Shown: positions 35,063-44,264 of the stretch, piece after piece
How positions within the stretch are numbered: the stretch's first letter is position 1
How the letters are laid out: each line of letters begins with the position of its first letter
Assembly: GCA_039972875.1 (NCBI GenBank)
Contig: JBDWMA010000021.1
Span: forward strand, 1 to 64,000
Origin: Pseudoruegeria sp039972875
GTDB lineage: Bacteria > Pseudomonadota > Alphaproteobacteria > Rhodobacterales > Rhodobacteraceae
Direction: 5' to 3'
DNA length: 64,000 nt
Made by a program: the position numbers and the translations under genes
The notes under the pieces: model-generated
The model's input: only the letters and a program-made list of their open reading frames with translations
Database searches by the model: none
What the model was told of the DNA's origin: nothing

Positions 35063-36064
35063 ATGAAAATCACGACAGCAAGCGGTCAGAGTATTCCGGC
35101 AACGGTCTCGGATATTGTGGAGGCATTATGCACGGTGGCGGGATCAATTTCGCATCGGATCGCAATCAGCGCCATCGACGATAATCTCGGTACTGCGGTC
35201 GGTGCGAACACGGATGGAGATTCCCAAAAATTATTAGATGTCATCGCGGACGATTCCTTTCGCGCAGCGCTGAGTGGATCAGATATCCGGTGGTACGCCT
35301 CCGAAGAAAAAGAAGAAGTTGATCTGGTTAATCCAGATGGTGGCTTGGCAATTGCGATTGATCCCCTTGATGGCTCTTCCAATATTGGGGTCAACGTTTC
35401 GATAGGCACAATTTTTGGCATTCAACCCGCCCTTGAGGAAGCAAGCGCAACATTCCTGCGCGCTGGTCATAATCTGATAGCCAGTGGATATTTCATTTAT
35501 GGACCACAAACCGCGCTGATCATCACCTTCGGGGCGGGGGTTCGGCAATTCGTTTATGATCCGCGGACCCAAATTTGGACCGAGGTCAAAATGCGGATGT
35601 TCACGCCGGGTGATTCCTCTGAATTTGCGATTAACGCGTCAAATTATCGCCACTGGGCCAGACCAATTCGTGCCTATATCGACGATTGCCTTGCAGGCAA
35701 TGATGGCCCCCGGGGCAAAGATTTTAACATGCGTTGGGTCGCGTCATTGGTCGCTGAGACCCACCGGATATTAACACGTGGTGGCATCTTTCTGTACCCA
35801 AGGGACGAGCGCGAAGGATACGAAAACGGGCGCCTACGCATGGTCTATGAATGTGCACCAATGGCAATGTTGGTGGAGCAAGCGGGCGGTAAGGCAACCG
35901 ATGGAACAACCCGAATTCTGGATTTGAAAGTCGATCACCTACATGCGCGAACCCCATTCGTTTTTGGCTCGCCAGACAAGGTAGATCGGGTCGCCGCATA
36001 TTTCGATCTGCCCACATACGAAGTTTCAGCTCTGTTCGGCCATCGTGGCCTGTTCCGAGAGTGA
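35063..36064 (+). CDS. fbp: fructose-1,6-bisphosphatase class I
   Basis: A 333-residue class I FBPase with the metal-binding signature AIDPLDGSSNI (about residues 103-113), the LVNPDGGLAIAI lead and the C-terminal substrate region GKATDGTTRILDL. In bacterial Calvin operons such enzymes commonly hydrolyse both fructose-1,6- and sedoheptulose-1,7-bisphosphate; no separate SBPase is encoded here, so a dual role is likely. I chose the ATG at 35063, preceded by CGGAG, over the ATG at 35018. First gene of the cbb operon, 16 nt before prk. Confidence 0.94.
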   Translation: MKITTASGQSIPATVSDIVEALCTVAGSISHRIAISAIDDNLGTAVGANTDGDSQKLLDVIADDSFRAALSGSDIRWYASEEKEEVDLVNPDGGLAIAIDPLDGSSNIGVNVSIGTIFGIQPALEEASATFLRAGHNLIASGYFIYGPQTALIITFGAGVRQFVYDPRTQIWTEVKMRMFTPGDSSEFAINASNYRHWARPIRAYIDDCLAGNDGPRGKDFNMRWVASLVAETHRILTRGGIFLYPRDEREGYENGRLRMVYECAPMAMLVEQAGGKATDGTTRILDLKVDHLHARTPFVFGSPDKVDRVAAYFDLPTYEVSALFGHRGLFRE

Positions 36065-36080
36065 AGGGGAGCAACCAGCT

Positions 36081-36953
36081 ATGTCGAAAAAACATCCAAT
36101 CATATCAGTAACCGGTTCTTCGGGGGCGGGGACAACTACAGTCAAAAGCACCTTTGATCAGATTTTCCGTCGCGAAGGGATCAACACGGTTTCCATCGAA
36201 GGGGACGCGTTCCATCGTTATGACCGGGCCGCTATGAAAGCTGAGCTTGAAAAGCGCAAAGATGCTCATGGCGCAACGTTTAGCCATTTCAGTTACGACG
36301 CCAATGAGTTGGCGAAGCTGGAAAGTGTGTTTCGTAAATACTCTGAGACGGGTCGCGGAGAAACGCGCGCCTATGTGCATGATGATATTGAGGCAGAACG
36401 TCATGGGACGCCACCTGGTCATTTTACCCCTTGGGCACCTTTCGCTGAAAATTCGGATCTGTTGTTTTACGAGGGCCTTCATGGGGCGGTCGTAAATGAT
36501 GAGGTAAATCTTGCCAAATTGGCGGACCTGAAAATTGGTGTTGTACCGGTTATCAATTTGGAATGGATTCAAAAGATCCACCGGGACCGAGGGTCTCGTG
36601 GATATTCCACAGAGGCAATCACAGACACCATGTTGCGGCGGATGCATGCCTATGTGCACTGCATTTGTCCGCAGTTTTCTGAGACTGATATTAATTTTCA
36701 ACGCGTTCCGGTCGTAGATACGTCCAACCCTTTTATCGCGCGATGGATTCCCACACCGGACGAAAGTCTTGTGGTCATCCGGTTCAAAGATCCACGTGGG
36801 ATCGATTTTCCCTATCTGCAATCGATGATCCGCGACAGCTGGATGACGCGGGCCAACTCTTTGGTCATTCCCGGCGGGAAAATGGACCTCGCGATGCAGT
36901 TGATTTTCACTCCGATGGTTAAGCGCCTCGTCGCCGCCTCCAAGCGCAATTGA
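36081..36953 (+). CDS. prk: phosphoribulokinase
   Basis: A 290-residue class I (bacterial octameric) PRK with an N-terminal P-loop GSSGAGTTTV, catalytic D/H residues around EGDAFHRYDR, a FTPWAPFAENSDLLFYEGLHG stretch and the IHRDRGSRGYS loop. It makes ribulose-1,5-bisphosphate from ribulose-5-phosphate and ATP. The ATG at 36081 has GGGGAGC just upstream. It fits between fbp and tkt with short gaps (16 and 12 nt). Class I enzymes are usually activated by NADH and inhibited by AMP, which is established for the family. Confidence 0.96.
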   Translation: MSKKHPIISVTGSSGAGTTTVKSTFDQIFRREGINTVSIEGDAFHRYDRAAMKAELEKRKDAHGATFSHFSYDANELAKLESVFRKYSETGRGETRAYVHDDIEAERHGTPPGHFTPWAPFAENSDLLFYEGLHGAVVNDEVNLAKLADLKIGVVPVINLEWIQKIHRDRGSRGYSTEAITDTMLRRMHAYVHCICPQFSETDINFQRVPVVDTSNPFIARWIPTPDESLVVIRFKDPRGIDFPYLQSMIRDSWMTRANSLVIPGGKMDLAMQLIFTPMVKRLVAASKRN

Positions 36954-36965
36954 GAAAGTGACGTC

Positions 36966-38978
36966 ATGAATGTTCAAGCTCCAATGATTGCCCAAGAAAC
37001 ACAGATGGCAAATGCCATCCGCGTTTTAACAATGGATGCGGTGCAGGCCGCAAATTCCGGACATCCCGGTGCGCCCATGGGGCTCGCCGATGTCGCGACG
37101 GTTTTGTTCAACCGTTTCATTAAACTCGACCCTACTGATCATACTTGGCCGGACCGCGATCGCTTTGTGATGTCCGCAGGTCACGGATCTATGCTGGTGT
37201 ATGCGATACATCATTTGCTTGGTTACGATGACATGGGGGCCGATCAATTGGCGCAATTCCGTCAACTGGGATCTCGGACCGCTGGGCATCCAGAATATGG
37301 CCATGCAAAAGGAATAGAAACCACAACCGGGCCTTTGGGGCAGGGGATTTCTACGGCAGTCGGGATGGCGCTTGCGGAACGTATGCACAACGCTCGCTTC
37401 GGGGATGATCTGGTCGATCATTACACATATGTTTTGGCTGGTGATGGCTGCCTTATGGAAGGGATCAGTCACGAAGCTATTGATATGGCAGGGCATTTGG
37501 GCCTTGGTCGGTTGATTGTATGCTGGGACGACAACCAGATTACTATTGATGGAAGCACCGACCTGTCGACCTCTATGGATCAGGTGAAACGGTTTGCTGC
37601 CGCTGGTTGGCATGTGCTTTCAGTGGATGGTCATGATCCCGAAGAGATCGCAGCGGCCATCGCAGCGGCTCGAAAAACCTCTGATAAACCCTCTATGATT
37701 GCCTGCCGCACCGTAATTGGGAAAGGCGCCCCCAGCAAAGCCGGAAGTCATGCCGTCCATGGGGCACCTTTAGGCGACGGAGAAATCGCGGCTGCGCGAA
37801 AAGCCATTGGGTGGACCGCCCCTGCCTTTCGTATCCCAAATGAGATTGGGGAAGCTTGGAAGAATGTTGCGGCTCGCGGCAGGGTTGCCAGACAGAACTG
37901 GACAGCCCGGTATAATGTATCCAAATCCAGAGCGGCTTTTCAATCCAGTATTGATCGGCCTGATACGGGGACTCTCAATGTCTGTATGACGACTTACAAA
38001 GCGCATTTGGCCATAGATAAGCCAAAGGTTGCGACGCGTAAATCCTCAGAGATGGCGCTTGAGGTCTTAAACCAGGTTCTGCCCAATAGTATCGGCGGCT
38101 CTGCGGATCTAACGGGATCCAACAACACACGTACAAAAGATATGCGTCCGGTGACACGGCGTGATTACTCGGGTGATTATATCCATTACGGCATCCGGGA
38201 ACACGGCATGGCAGCGGCGATGAACGGCATTGTGCTGCACGGTGGTTTCTTTGCTTATGGTGGTACGTTTCTTGCATTTGCTGATTATTGTCGCCCTTCT
38301 ATCCGATTGTCGGCGTTGATGAATGTGCCGGTCACCTATGTGATGACCCATGACAGCATCGGATTGGGGGAAGATGGTCCAACCCATCAACCGGTTGAGA
38401 CTATCGCATCTTTGCGGGCTATCCCAAATTTGAATGTTATTCGCCCCGCTGACGCCGTTGAAACAGCTGAAGCCTGGCAGATGGCTGTGGAGTCCACAGG
38501 CACACCGACGTTGTTGTGCCTATCGCGTCAAAATCTGCCCACGGTGCGCGTGAAACATGTGGACCGAAACCTGACCGCCTTGGGGGCCTATGTCCTGAGA
38601 GAGGCGCAAGCCCCACGGGACGTTACATTGATTGCCACCGGCAGTGAAGTTGAAATAGCACTTTCCGCGGCAGATGGATTGCGTGCCATTGGCGTTAATG
38701 CTGCGGTCGTTTCTGCGCCATCCTTTGAGGCTTTTGCCAAGCAAGACAAAAGCTACAGGGACAGTGTTCTGGGAACAACTCCACGGATCGGAGTTGAGGC
38801 CGCGATCCGACAAGGTTGGGATCTGTTCTTACGTCCCGAAGATGGATTCGTTGGGATGGATGGCTTTGGTGCCTCCGCTCCAGCGCCAGAGCTTTATGCG
38901 CACTTCGGGATCACGGCAGAAAACATTGTCACTCTTGCCCAAAAACTCATTCAGAACGGAAATAATCATGACTCTTAA
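36966..38978 (+). CDS. tkt: transketolase
   Basis: A 670-residue thiamine-diphosphate enzyme of full length. Motifs are GHPGAPMGLAD, HPEYGHAKGIETTTGPLGQG, the ThDP/Mg motif GDGCLMEGISHEA.. ending in CWDDN, and the second domain DSIGLGEDGPTHQPVE. It interconverts C3-C7 sugar phosphates to regenerate ribulose-5-phosphate for RuBisCO. Its last 11 nt overlap the start of gap. The stretch 835-905 codons in contrast to housekeeping tkt was not assessed, since only this copy is in view. Confidence 0.96.
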   Translation: MNVQAPMIAQETQMANAIRVLTMDAVQAANSGHPGAPMGLADVATVLFNRFIKLDPTDHTWPDRDRFVMSAGHGSMLVYAIHHLLGYDDMGADQLAQFRQLGSRTAGHPEYGHAKGIETTTGPLGQGISTAVGMALAERMHNARFGDDLVDHYTYVLAGDGCLMEGISHEAIDMAGHLGLGRLIVCWDDNQITIDGSTDLSTSMDQVKRFAAAGWHVLSVDGHDPEEIAAAIAAARKTSDKPSMIACRTVIGKGAPSKAGSHAVHGAPLGDGEIAAARKAIGWTAPAFRIPNEIGEAWKNVAARGRVARQNWTARYNVSKSRAAFQSSIDRPDTGTLNVCMTTYKAHLAIDKPKVATRKSSEMALEVLNQVLPNSIGGSADLTGSNNTRTKDMRPVTRRDYSGDYIHYGIREHGMAAAMNGIVLHGGFFAYGGTFLAFADYCRPSIRLSALMNVPVTYVMTHDSIGLGEDGPTHQPVETIASLRAIPNLNVIRPADAVETAEAWQMAVESTGTPTLLCLSRQNLPTVRVKHVDRNLTALGAYVLREAQAPRDVTLIATGSEVEIALSAADGLRAIGVNAAVVSAPSFEAFAKQDKSYRDSVLGTTPRIGVEAAIRQGWDLFLRPEDGFVGMDGFGASAPAPELYAHFGITAENIVTLAQKLIQNGNNHDS

Positions 38979-39969
38979 AGTTGCTATAAATGGGTTCGGT
39001 CGTATCGGCCGTAATATCTTGCGCGGCATTGTAGAATCAGGTCGAACAGATATCGAAGTTGTGGCGATTAACGATCTGGGCCCGGTTGAGTATAACGCTC
39101 ATCTGCTGCAATTTGACAGCGTACATGGACGATTTCCCGCAACTGTTACGGTCACCGATGGGGCCATTGATGTAGGTCGCGGCCCGATCAAAGTCACCAC
39201 AGAACGTAACCCCGAAAATTTGCCTTGGGGGGATGTTGATATCGCTTTGGAATGTACAGGGTTCTTTACGGCCCGCGAAAAAGCGGCATTGCATCTGAAA
39301 AATGGATCAAAACGCGTATTGGTGTCGGCCCCAGCTGCCGGGGCGGATCAAACTGTTGTGTTTGGGGTGAACCACGATGTTCTGTCCGCACAAGATACGG
39401 TTGTATCCAACGCCTCTTGTACGACGAACTGCCTGTCGCCCGTGGCCAAAGTGCTCAACGATGCGGTGGGGATCACCAAGGGGTTCATGACCACGATCCA
39501 TAGTTATACGGGCGATCAACCGACGCTTGATACTATGCATACTGACATGTACCGCGCCCGCGCTGCGTCCCTGTCGATGATACCGACCTCTACCGGTGCG
39601 GCCAAAGCTGTTGGCCTTGTGCTCCCAGAATTGAATGGTCGTCTTGATGGCGTTTCTATCCGAGTGCCCACGCCGAATGTATCTGTTGTCGATCTGGTTT
39701 TTGAAACCACACGTGACACAACAATCGAAGAGATCAACACAGTCATCCGAGCGGCTGCTGACGGTCCGATGAAGGGAGTGCTTGGCTACACAGATCTTCC
39801 AAATGTCTCAAGTGATTTCAATCACGACCCTCATTCTTCGGTGTTCCATATGGATCAGACCAAAGTCATAGACCGACGCATGGTGCGCATCCTAAGTTGG
39901 TACGACAATGAATGGGGATTTTCCAACCGAATGGCGGATACCGCTGTGGCGATGGGGGCATTCTTGTGA
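38968..39969 (+). CDS. gap: glyceraldehyde-3-phosphate dehydrogenase
   Basis: A 333-residue GAPDH with N-terminal NAD fold AINGFGRIGRN, nucleophile Cys151 in SNASCTTNCLSP and the conserved WYDNEWGFSNR tail. In the Calvin cycle it reduces 1,3-bisphosphoglycerate. The true ATG is at 38968, inside the tkt 3' end (11-nt overlap), because the sequence before it is tkt in another frame. The stop overlaps the GTG start of pgk. NAD or NADP preference cannot be decided safely by eye. Confidence 0.96.
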   Translation: MTLKVAINGFGRIGRNILRGIVESGRTDIEVVAINDLGPVEYNAHLLQFDSVHGRFPATVTVTDGAIDVGRGPIKVTTERNPENLPWGDVDIALECTGFFTAREKAALHLKNGSKRVLVSAPAAGADQTVVFGVNHDVLSAQDTVVSNASCTTNCLSPVAKVLNDAVGITKGFMTTIHSYTGDQPTLDTMHTDMYRARAASLSMIPTSTGAAKAVGLVLPELNGRLDGVSIRVPTPNVSVVDLVFETTRDTTIEEINTVIRAAADGPMKGVLGYTDLPNVSSDFNHDPHSSVFHMDQTKVIDRRMVRILSWYDNEWGFSNRMADTAVAMGAFL

Positions 39970-41171
39970 AGTTACGCACCCTAAATAATGTTGTTCTTAA
40001 GGGGCAAAGGATACTGGTTCGCGCGGATCTGAACGTTCCGACGCAGGGCGGAAAAGTGACCGATGCCACCCGAATTGAGCGGTGGGCCGCGGGTATGCGT
40101 CCCTTGCTGCAGGCCGGTGCCAGATTGATCATAGTGACCCATATGGGGCGTCCCGACCGCACCATTGATCCGACGCTCTCGGTCGACAAATTGCGGCCAG
40201 CTCTGAGTAAAGCGCTGGGCACAGAGGTTCGGTTTTCAGATGTTTGTGCGGGTTATTCCGCCGAGTTGTTGACCAAACAGTTGGCCAATGGAGAAGCGTT
40301 GTTATGTGAGAACCTGCGATTCAATCCCGGCGAAGAACAAAACGTAGATGCATTTGCACAGCAGTTGGCACGGTTGGGTGACATTTATGTAAATGATGCC
40401 TTTTCTTGTGCCCATCGGGCGCATGCCTCGACCGCGGCAATTACCAAATATCTGCCGAGCTACGCGGGACCTTTATTTGTCGAAGAAATAGAGGCGCTTT
40501 CAAAGGCCCTAGAGGCTCCGGAGCACCCTGCAGTTGCCATCGTTGGTGGGGCCAAAGTCTCCAGTAAGATTTCGGTGCTCAAGAATTTGGTTCAAAAGTT
40601 GGACCACGTGATCATCGGTGGCGGCATGGCGAACACTTTTCTATACGCTGAGGGTGCGCCAATGGGACGGTCTTTGCATGAAGCCGATCAGATTGCCACG
40701 GTCCGAGACATTCAACAGCTTGCTGCGCAATCTGGATGTCAGATCCATCTTCCACGAGATGTGGTCGTTGCCGAAGAATTTACCACTAACGCCAAACATC
40801 ACGTTGTAGCGGCCAACAATTGCCCAATTGACGGCCTGATCCTTGACGCAGGTCCGGATGCGCTGGCGGATTTTAAAACTGTCTTAGCTGAGTGTCACAC
40901 GATTTTGTGGAATGGACCTCTTGGGGCCTTTGAGATGAAGCCCTTTGATCGTGCGACTGTGGGTTTGGCCCAAGCTGCCGCTCAACTTACGACGCGACTT
41001 GGCGTCACCACTATAGCGGGCGGCGGCGATACGGTTGCAGCGCTCAATGAGGCGCACGTTAGTGAACAGTTTAGCTACGTGTCCACGGCTGGTGGCGCGT
41101 TTCTGGAATGGCTGGAGGGCAAAACGCTCCCTGGTGTCACTGCGTTGCAAGACGCTGCAAAAGCCGCCTGA
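39966..41171 (+). CDS. pgk: phosphoglycerate kinase
   Basis: A 401-residue PGK with full-length two-domain layout. N-terminal substrate motifs are RADLNVPTQ and THMGRPDR; GGAKVSSKISVL and the nucleotide loop WNGPLGAFE, then GGGDTVAALNE, follow. The start is GTG at 39966, overlapping the gap stop as GTGA, which is preferred to an ATG at 39912 inside gap. It phosphorylates 3-phosphoglycerate made by RuBisCO. Fourteen nt separate it from fba. Confidence 0.96.
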   Translation: MKLRTLNNVVLKGQRILVRADLNVPTQGGKVTDATRIERWAAGMRPLLQAGARLIIVTHMGRPDRTIDPTLSVDKLRPALSKALGTEVRFSDVCAGYSAELLTKQLANGEALLCENLRFNPGEEQNVDAFAQQLARLGDIYVNDAFSCAHRAHASTAAITKYLPSYAGPLFVEEIEALSKALEAPEHPAVAIVGGAKVSSKISVLKNLVQKLDHVIIGGGMANTFLYAEGAPMGRSLHEADQIATVRDIQQLAAQSGCQIHLPRDVVVAEEFTTNAKHHVVAANNCPIDGLILDAGPDALADFKTVLAECHTILWNGPLGAFEMKPFDRATVGLAQAAAQLTTRLGVTTIAGGGDTVAALNEAHVSEQFSYVSTAGGAFLEWLEGKTLPGVTALQDAAKAA

Positions 41172-41186
41172 GGCTAGGAGAAAAAG

Positions 41187-42266
41187 ATGGCATTGATAAC
41201 GCTTAGACAATTGTTGGATCACGCCGCAGAGCACGGTTACGGAGTGCCTGCTTTCAATATCAACAACATGGAACAAGGCCTTGGTATTATGCGCGCAGCG
41301 GAAACCTGCGGTGCGCCGGTCATCCTGCAGGCCAGCCGCGGGGCGCGGTCCTATGCCGGCGACATAATGCTGCGCAAAATGGTCGAAGCTTTGGTTGAAA
41401 TGTACCCTGATAATCATGTCGTGCTGCATCAGGATCATGGCAACAACGATGCAACCTGCCTGAGTGCAATCCGCCACGGGTTCACATCCGTTATGATGGA
41501 TGGCTCCCTAGAAGAGGATATGAAAACACCTGCCAGCTATGATTATAACGTCGAAATTACCCGGCGTGTTACCACAGCAGCGCATGCGGTTGGTGCATCT
41601 GTCGAGGGTGAGTTGGGGGTTCTGGGGTCTTTGGAAACCGGCGAGGCCGGAGAAGAGGATGGATCTGGCGCCGTAGGTAAATTGACGACAGAACAGCTTT
41701 TGACAGACCCCGATGAAGCCGTTGATTTTGTATTGCGCACCGGGTGCGATGCTTTGGCGATTGCCTGCGGCACTAGCCATGGCGCTTATAAATTTAGCCG
41801 AAAACCGGACGGCGACATTCTGGCGATGGAAACCATCGCAGCCATTCACGCAAAACTGCCAGATACGCATCTGGTGATGCATGGATCATCCTCCGTGCCG
41901 CAGTCGCTTCAGGATTTGATCAATCAATCCGGCGGTGAGATGCCGCAAACCTACGGCGTGCCCGTCGAAGAGATTGAAACCGGCATCAAAATGGGGGTGC
42001 GCAAAGTCAATATCGACACGGATTGCCGAATGGCGATGACCGGCCAATTCCGCAAAATAGCTAATGATCTACCGCAGGAATTTGATCCTCGGAAATTCAT
42101 GATCCCCGCGATGAAAGAATTAGAGGCCCTGTGTTGCGATCGCTTTGAGCGATTTGGGACTGCAGGCCAATCCAGCAAGATCAAACCGTTGTCCATGGAT
42201 GTAATGGCCAACCGGTACGCCCGAGGGTCGCTCGATCCAAAACCTTCCGCTGGTCAAGCGGCTTAA
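41187..42266 (+). CDS. fba: fructose-bisphosphate aldolase class II
   Basis: A 359-residue zinc-dependent aldolase (CbbA type). It shows VLHQDHGN, MMDGSLEED, EGELGVLG, the CGTSHGAYKF metal-binding His and HGSSSVPQ with a GVRKVNIDTDCRMA phosphate loop. It condenses triose phosphates to fructose-1,6-bisphosphate and also erythrose-4-phosphate with DHAP to sedoheptulose-1,7-bisphosphate. It immediately precedes cbbL, as in other form IC operons. Confidence 0.96.
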   Translation: MALITLRQLLDHAAEHGYGVPAFNINNMEQGLGIMRAAETCGAPVILQASRGARSYAGDIMLRKMVEALVEMYPDNHVVLHQDHGNNDATCLSAIRHGFTSVMMDGSLEEDMKTPASYDYNVEITRRVTTAAHAVGASVEGELGVLGSLETGEAGEEDGSGAVGKLTTEQLLTDPDEAVDFVLRTGCDALAIACGTSHGAYKFSRKPDGDILAMETIAAIHAKLPDTHLVMHGSSSVPQSLQDLINQSGGEMPQTYGVPVEEIETGIKMGVRKVNIDTDCRMAMTGQFRKIANDLPQEFDPRKFMIPAMKELEALCCDRFERFGTAGQSSKIKPLSMDVMANRYARGSLDPKPSAGQAA

Positions 42267-42290
42267 CCCAGTCAGAAAGAGGAAAATCAC

Positions 42291-43757
42291 ATGAACGATA
42301 TGTCTGATGCAAAACCAGTGACAGGGGCAAAGCGTTATTCTGCCGGCGTCATGAAGTATGCCAATATGGGATATTGGGAGCCCGATTACGTTCCCAAAGA
42401 AACCGATATCATTGCGCTGTTTCGATTGACGCCCCAAGATGGGGTTGATGCCATCGAAGCGGCTGCGGCGGTTGCGGGGGAAAGCTCCACTGCGACATGG
42501 ACTGTGGTCTGGACCGACCGCCTGACGGCCTGTGAGAAATACCGGGCCAAAGCCTATCGTGTTGATCCGGTGCCCAATAGCCCGGGTGAGTTTTTTGCCT
42601 ATATTGCTTATGATCTGGATTTGTTCGAAGGGGGCTCAATCGCCAACCTGACTGCGTCGATCATTGGCAACGTTTTTGGCTTTAAACCACTCAAAGCGCT
42701 CCGCCTTGAGGATATGCGCCTCCCGGTGGCTTACGTCAAAACCTTCCAAGGTCCGGCAACCGGCATTGTGGTAGAGCGGGAACGTTTAAATTGCTACGGG
42801 CGTCCGCTTTTGGGGGCAACAGTAAAGCCAAAGCTCGGCCTGTCTGGCCGTAACTATGGTCGGGTGGTTTATGAGGCTCTGAAAGGTGGCCTGGATTTCA
42901 CCAAGGATGACGAGAACATCAACTCTCAACCCTTTATGCATTGGAGAGATCGTTTCCTCTATTGCATGGAAGCTGTGAACCGCGCGTCGGCGGCCACGGG
43001 TGAGGTCAAGGGCACTTACCTTAACGTTACCGCCGCCACCATGGAAGAGATGTACGAACGTGCCGAATTTGCCAAGGCGATTGGCTCGGTGGTGATCATG
43101 ATCGACCTTGTGATTGGTTATACCGCGATCCAATCCATGGCCAAATGGGCGCGAGCTAATGATATGATCTTGCACCTGCACCGCGCTGGGCACTCTACTT
43201 ATACACGTCAGCGTTCGCACGGCGTAAGCTTTCGGGTCATCGCAAAATGGATGCGATTGGCTGGGGTTGACCATCTGCATGCGGGCACTGTTGTTGGCAA
43301 GCTTGAGGGCGACCCGGCAACGACCAAGGGGTATTACGATATTTTCCGAGAGGAATATAACCCGGTGGCGTTGGAAAACGGGATCTTCTTTGATCAGGAT
43401 TGGGCCTCGCTCAATAAGATGATGCCAGTGGCCTCGGGTGGGATTCATGCCGGGCAAATGCACCAGCTGTTGACCTATTTGGGAGAAGATACGGTCTTGC
43501 AATTTGGTGGCGGTACGATTGGCCACCCTCACGGCATTGAGGCTGGGGCGACCGCCAACCGAGTTGCATTGGAAGCCATGGTCTTTGCGCGCAACGCGGG
43601 GCGCGACATCTGGAACGAAGGGCAGGATATTTTACGTGATGCAGCCCGGACCTGTACGCCATTGAAACAGGCATTGGACACCTGGAAGGATGTGACATTC
43701 GATTATGAATCTACGGATGCACCGGATTTTGCCCCTACCCCAGAAGTGTCGGTCTAA
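42291..43757 (+). CDS. cbbL: RuBisCO large subunit, red-type form IC
   Basis: A 488-residue large subunit. The catalytic K179 (TVKPK) and the carbamylated K205 in GGLDFTKDDEN are present, with the Mg ligands in the same block. The Loop 6/phosphate region HLHRAGHSTYTR and the SGGIHAGQMHQLL stretch mark an active enzyme. Length, the RYSAGVMKYANMGYWEPDY start and association with cbbX identify the red-type form IC lineage of proteobacteria, which is well suited to higher CO2 or O2 fluctuation. A strong RBS (GAAAGAGGAA) precedes it. A 22-nt gap separates it from cbbS. Confidence 0.98.
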   Translation: MNDMSDAKPVTGAKRYSAGVMKYANMGYWEPDYVPKETDIIALFRLTPQDGVDAIEAAAAVAGESSTATWTVVWTDRLTACEKYRAKAYRVDPVPNSPGEFFAYIAYDLDLFEGGSIANLTASIIGNVFGFKPLKALRLEDMRLPVAYVKTFQGPATGIVVERERLNCYGRPLLGATVKPKLGLSGRNYGRVVYEALKGGLDFTKDDENINSQPFMHWRDRFLYCMEAVNRASAATGEVKGTYLNVTAATMEEMYERAEFAKAIGSVVIMIDLVIGYTAIQSMAKWARANDMILHLHRAGHSTYTRQRSHGVSFRVIAKWMRLAGVDHLHAGTVVGKLEGDPATTKGYYDIFREEYNPVALENGIFFDQDWASLNKMMPVASGGIHAGQMHQLLTYLGEDTVLQFGGGTIGHPHGIEAGATANRVALEAMVFARNAGRDIWNEGQDILRDAARTCTPLKQALDTWKDVTFDYESTDAPDFAPTPEVSV

Positions 43758-43779
43758 CCAGAATTAAAGGAGAAACATC

Positions 43780-44199
43780 ATGATCTTACGACAAGGGCAA
43801 TTTAGCTTTCTTCCGGATTTGACGGATGACGATATCCGCCAACAGGCGCAATATGCCATCGACAATGGCTGGGCGATTTCGGTTGAATACACCGATGATC
43901 CGCATCCGCGGAACACCTATTGGGAAATGTGGGGTCACCCTATGTTCGATAATCCTGATGCGGCGGCGGCTGTGTTTGAGGTGAATGAATGCCGCAAGGT
44001 ACACGGTTCAAAATACATTCGTGTCATTGCTTTTGATGCCAGCCATGGTTGGGAATCTATCCGCATGAGCTTCATCGTGAACAGACCCGAGGTTGAACCG
44101 GGTTTCCGCGTGGTGCGCGAAGAGGCCGAAGGCCGAACCGTACGCTACACGATCGAAAGCTATGCAATGCGTGAGCCCGAAGGGCAACGTTACGCATAA
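43780..44199 (+). CDS. cbbS: RuBisCO small subunit, red-type
   Basis: A 139-residue small subunit. It begins MILRQGQFSFLPDLTDDDI and has WEMWGHPMFD plus the C-terminal extension after about residue 110 that is characteristic of red-type enzymes. An AAAGGAG RBS lies upstream. A hairpin with a T-run follows before cbbX. Confidence 0.97.
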   Translation: MILRQGQFSFLPDLTDDDIRQQAQYAIDNGWAISVEYTDDPHPRNTYWEMWGHPMFDNPDAAAAVFEVNECRKVHGSKYIRVIAFDASHGWESIRMSFIVNRPEVEPGFRVVREEAEGRTVRYTIESYAMREPEGQRYA

Positions 44200-44207
44200 A
44201 GCAATAT

Positions 44208-44246
44208 CCCACGCCACTGTGATTGTCGGCGGCGTGGGGAATTTTT
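44208..44246 (+). terminator. attenuating hairpin between cbbS and cbbX
   Basis: Perfect 8-bp arms CCCACGCC (44208-44215) and GGCGTGGG (44231-44238) followed by GAATTTTTC. This is a rho-independent-like element within the operon that would let most transcripts end after the RuBisCO genes and lower expression of cbbX and later genes. Confidence 0.65.
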
Positions 44247-44264
44247 CAACAATTGGGGTGCATC

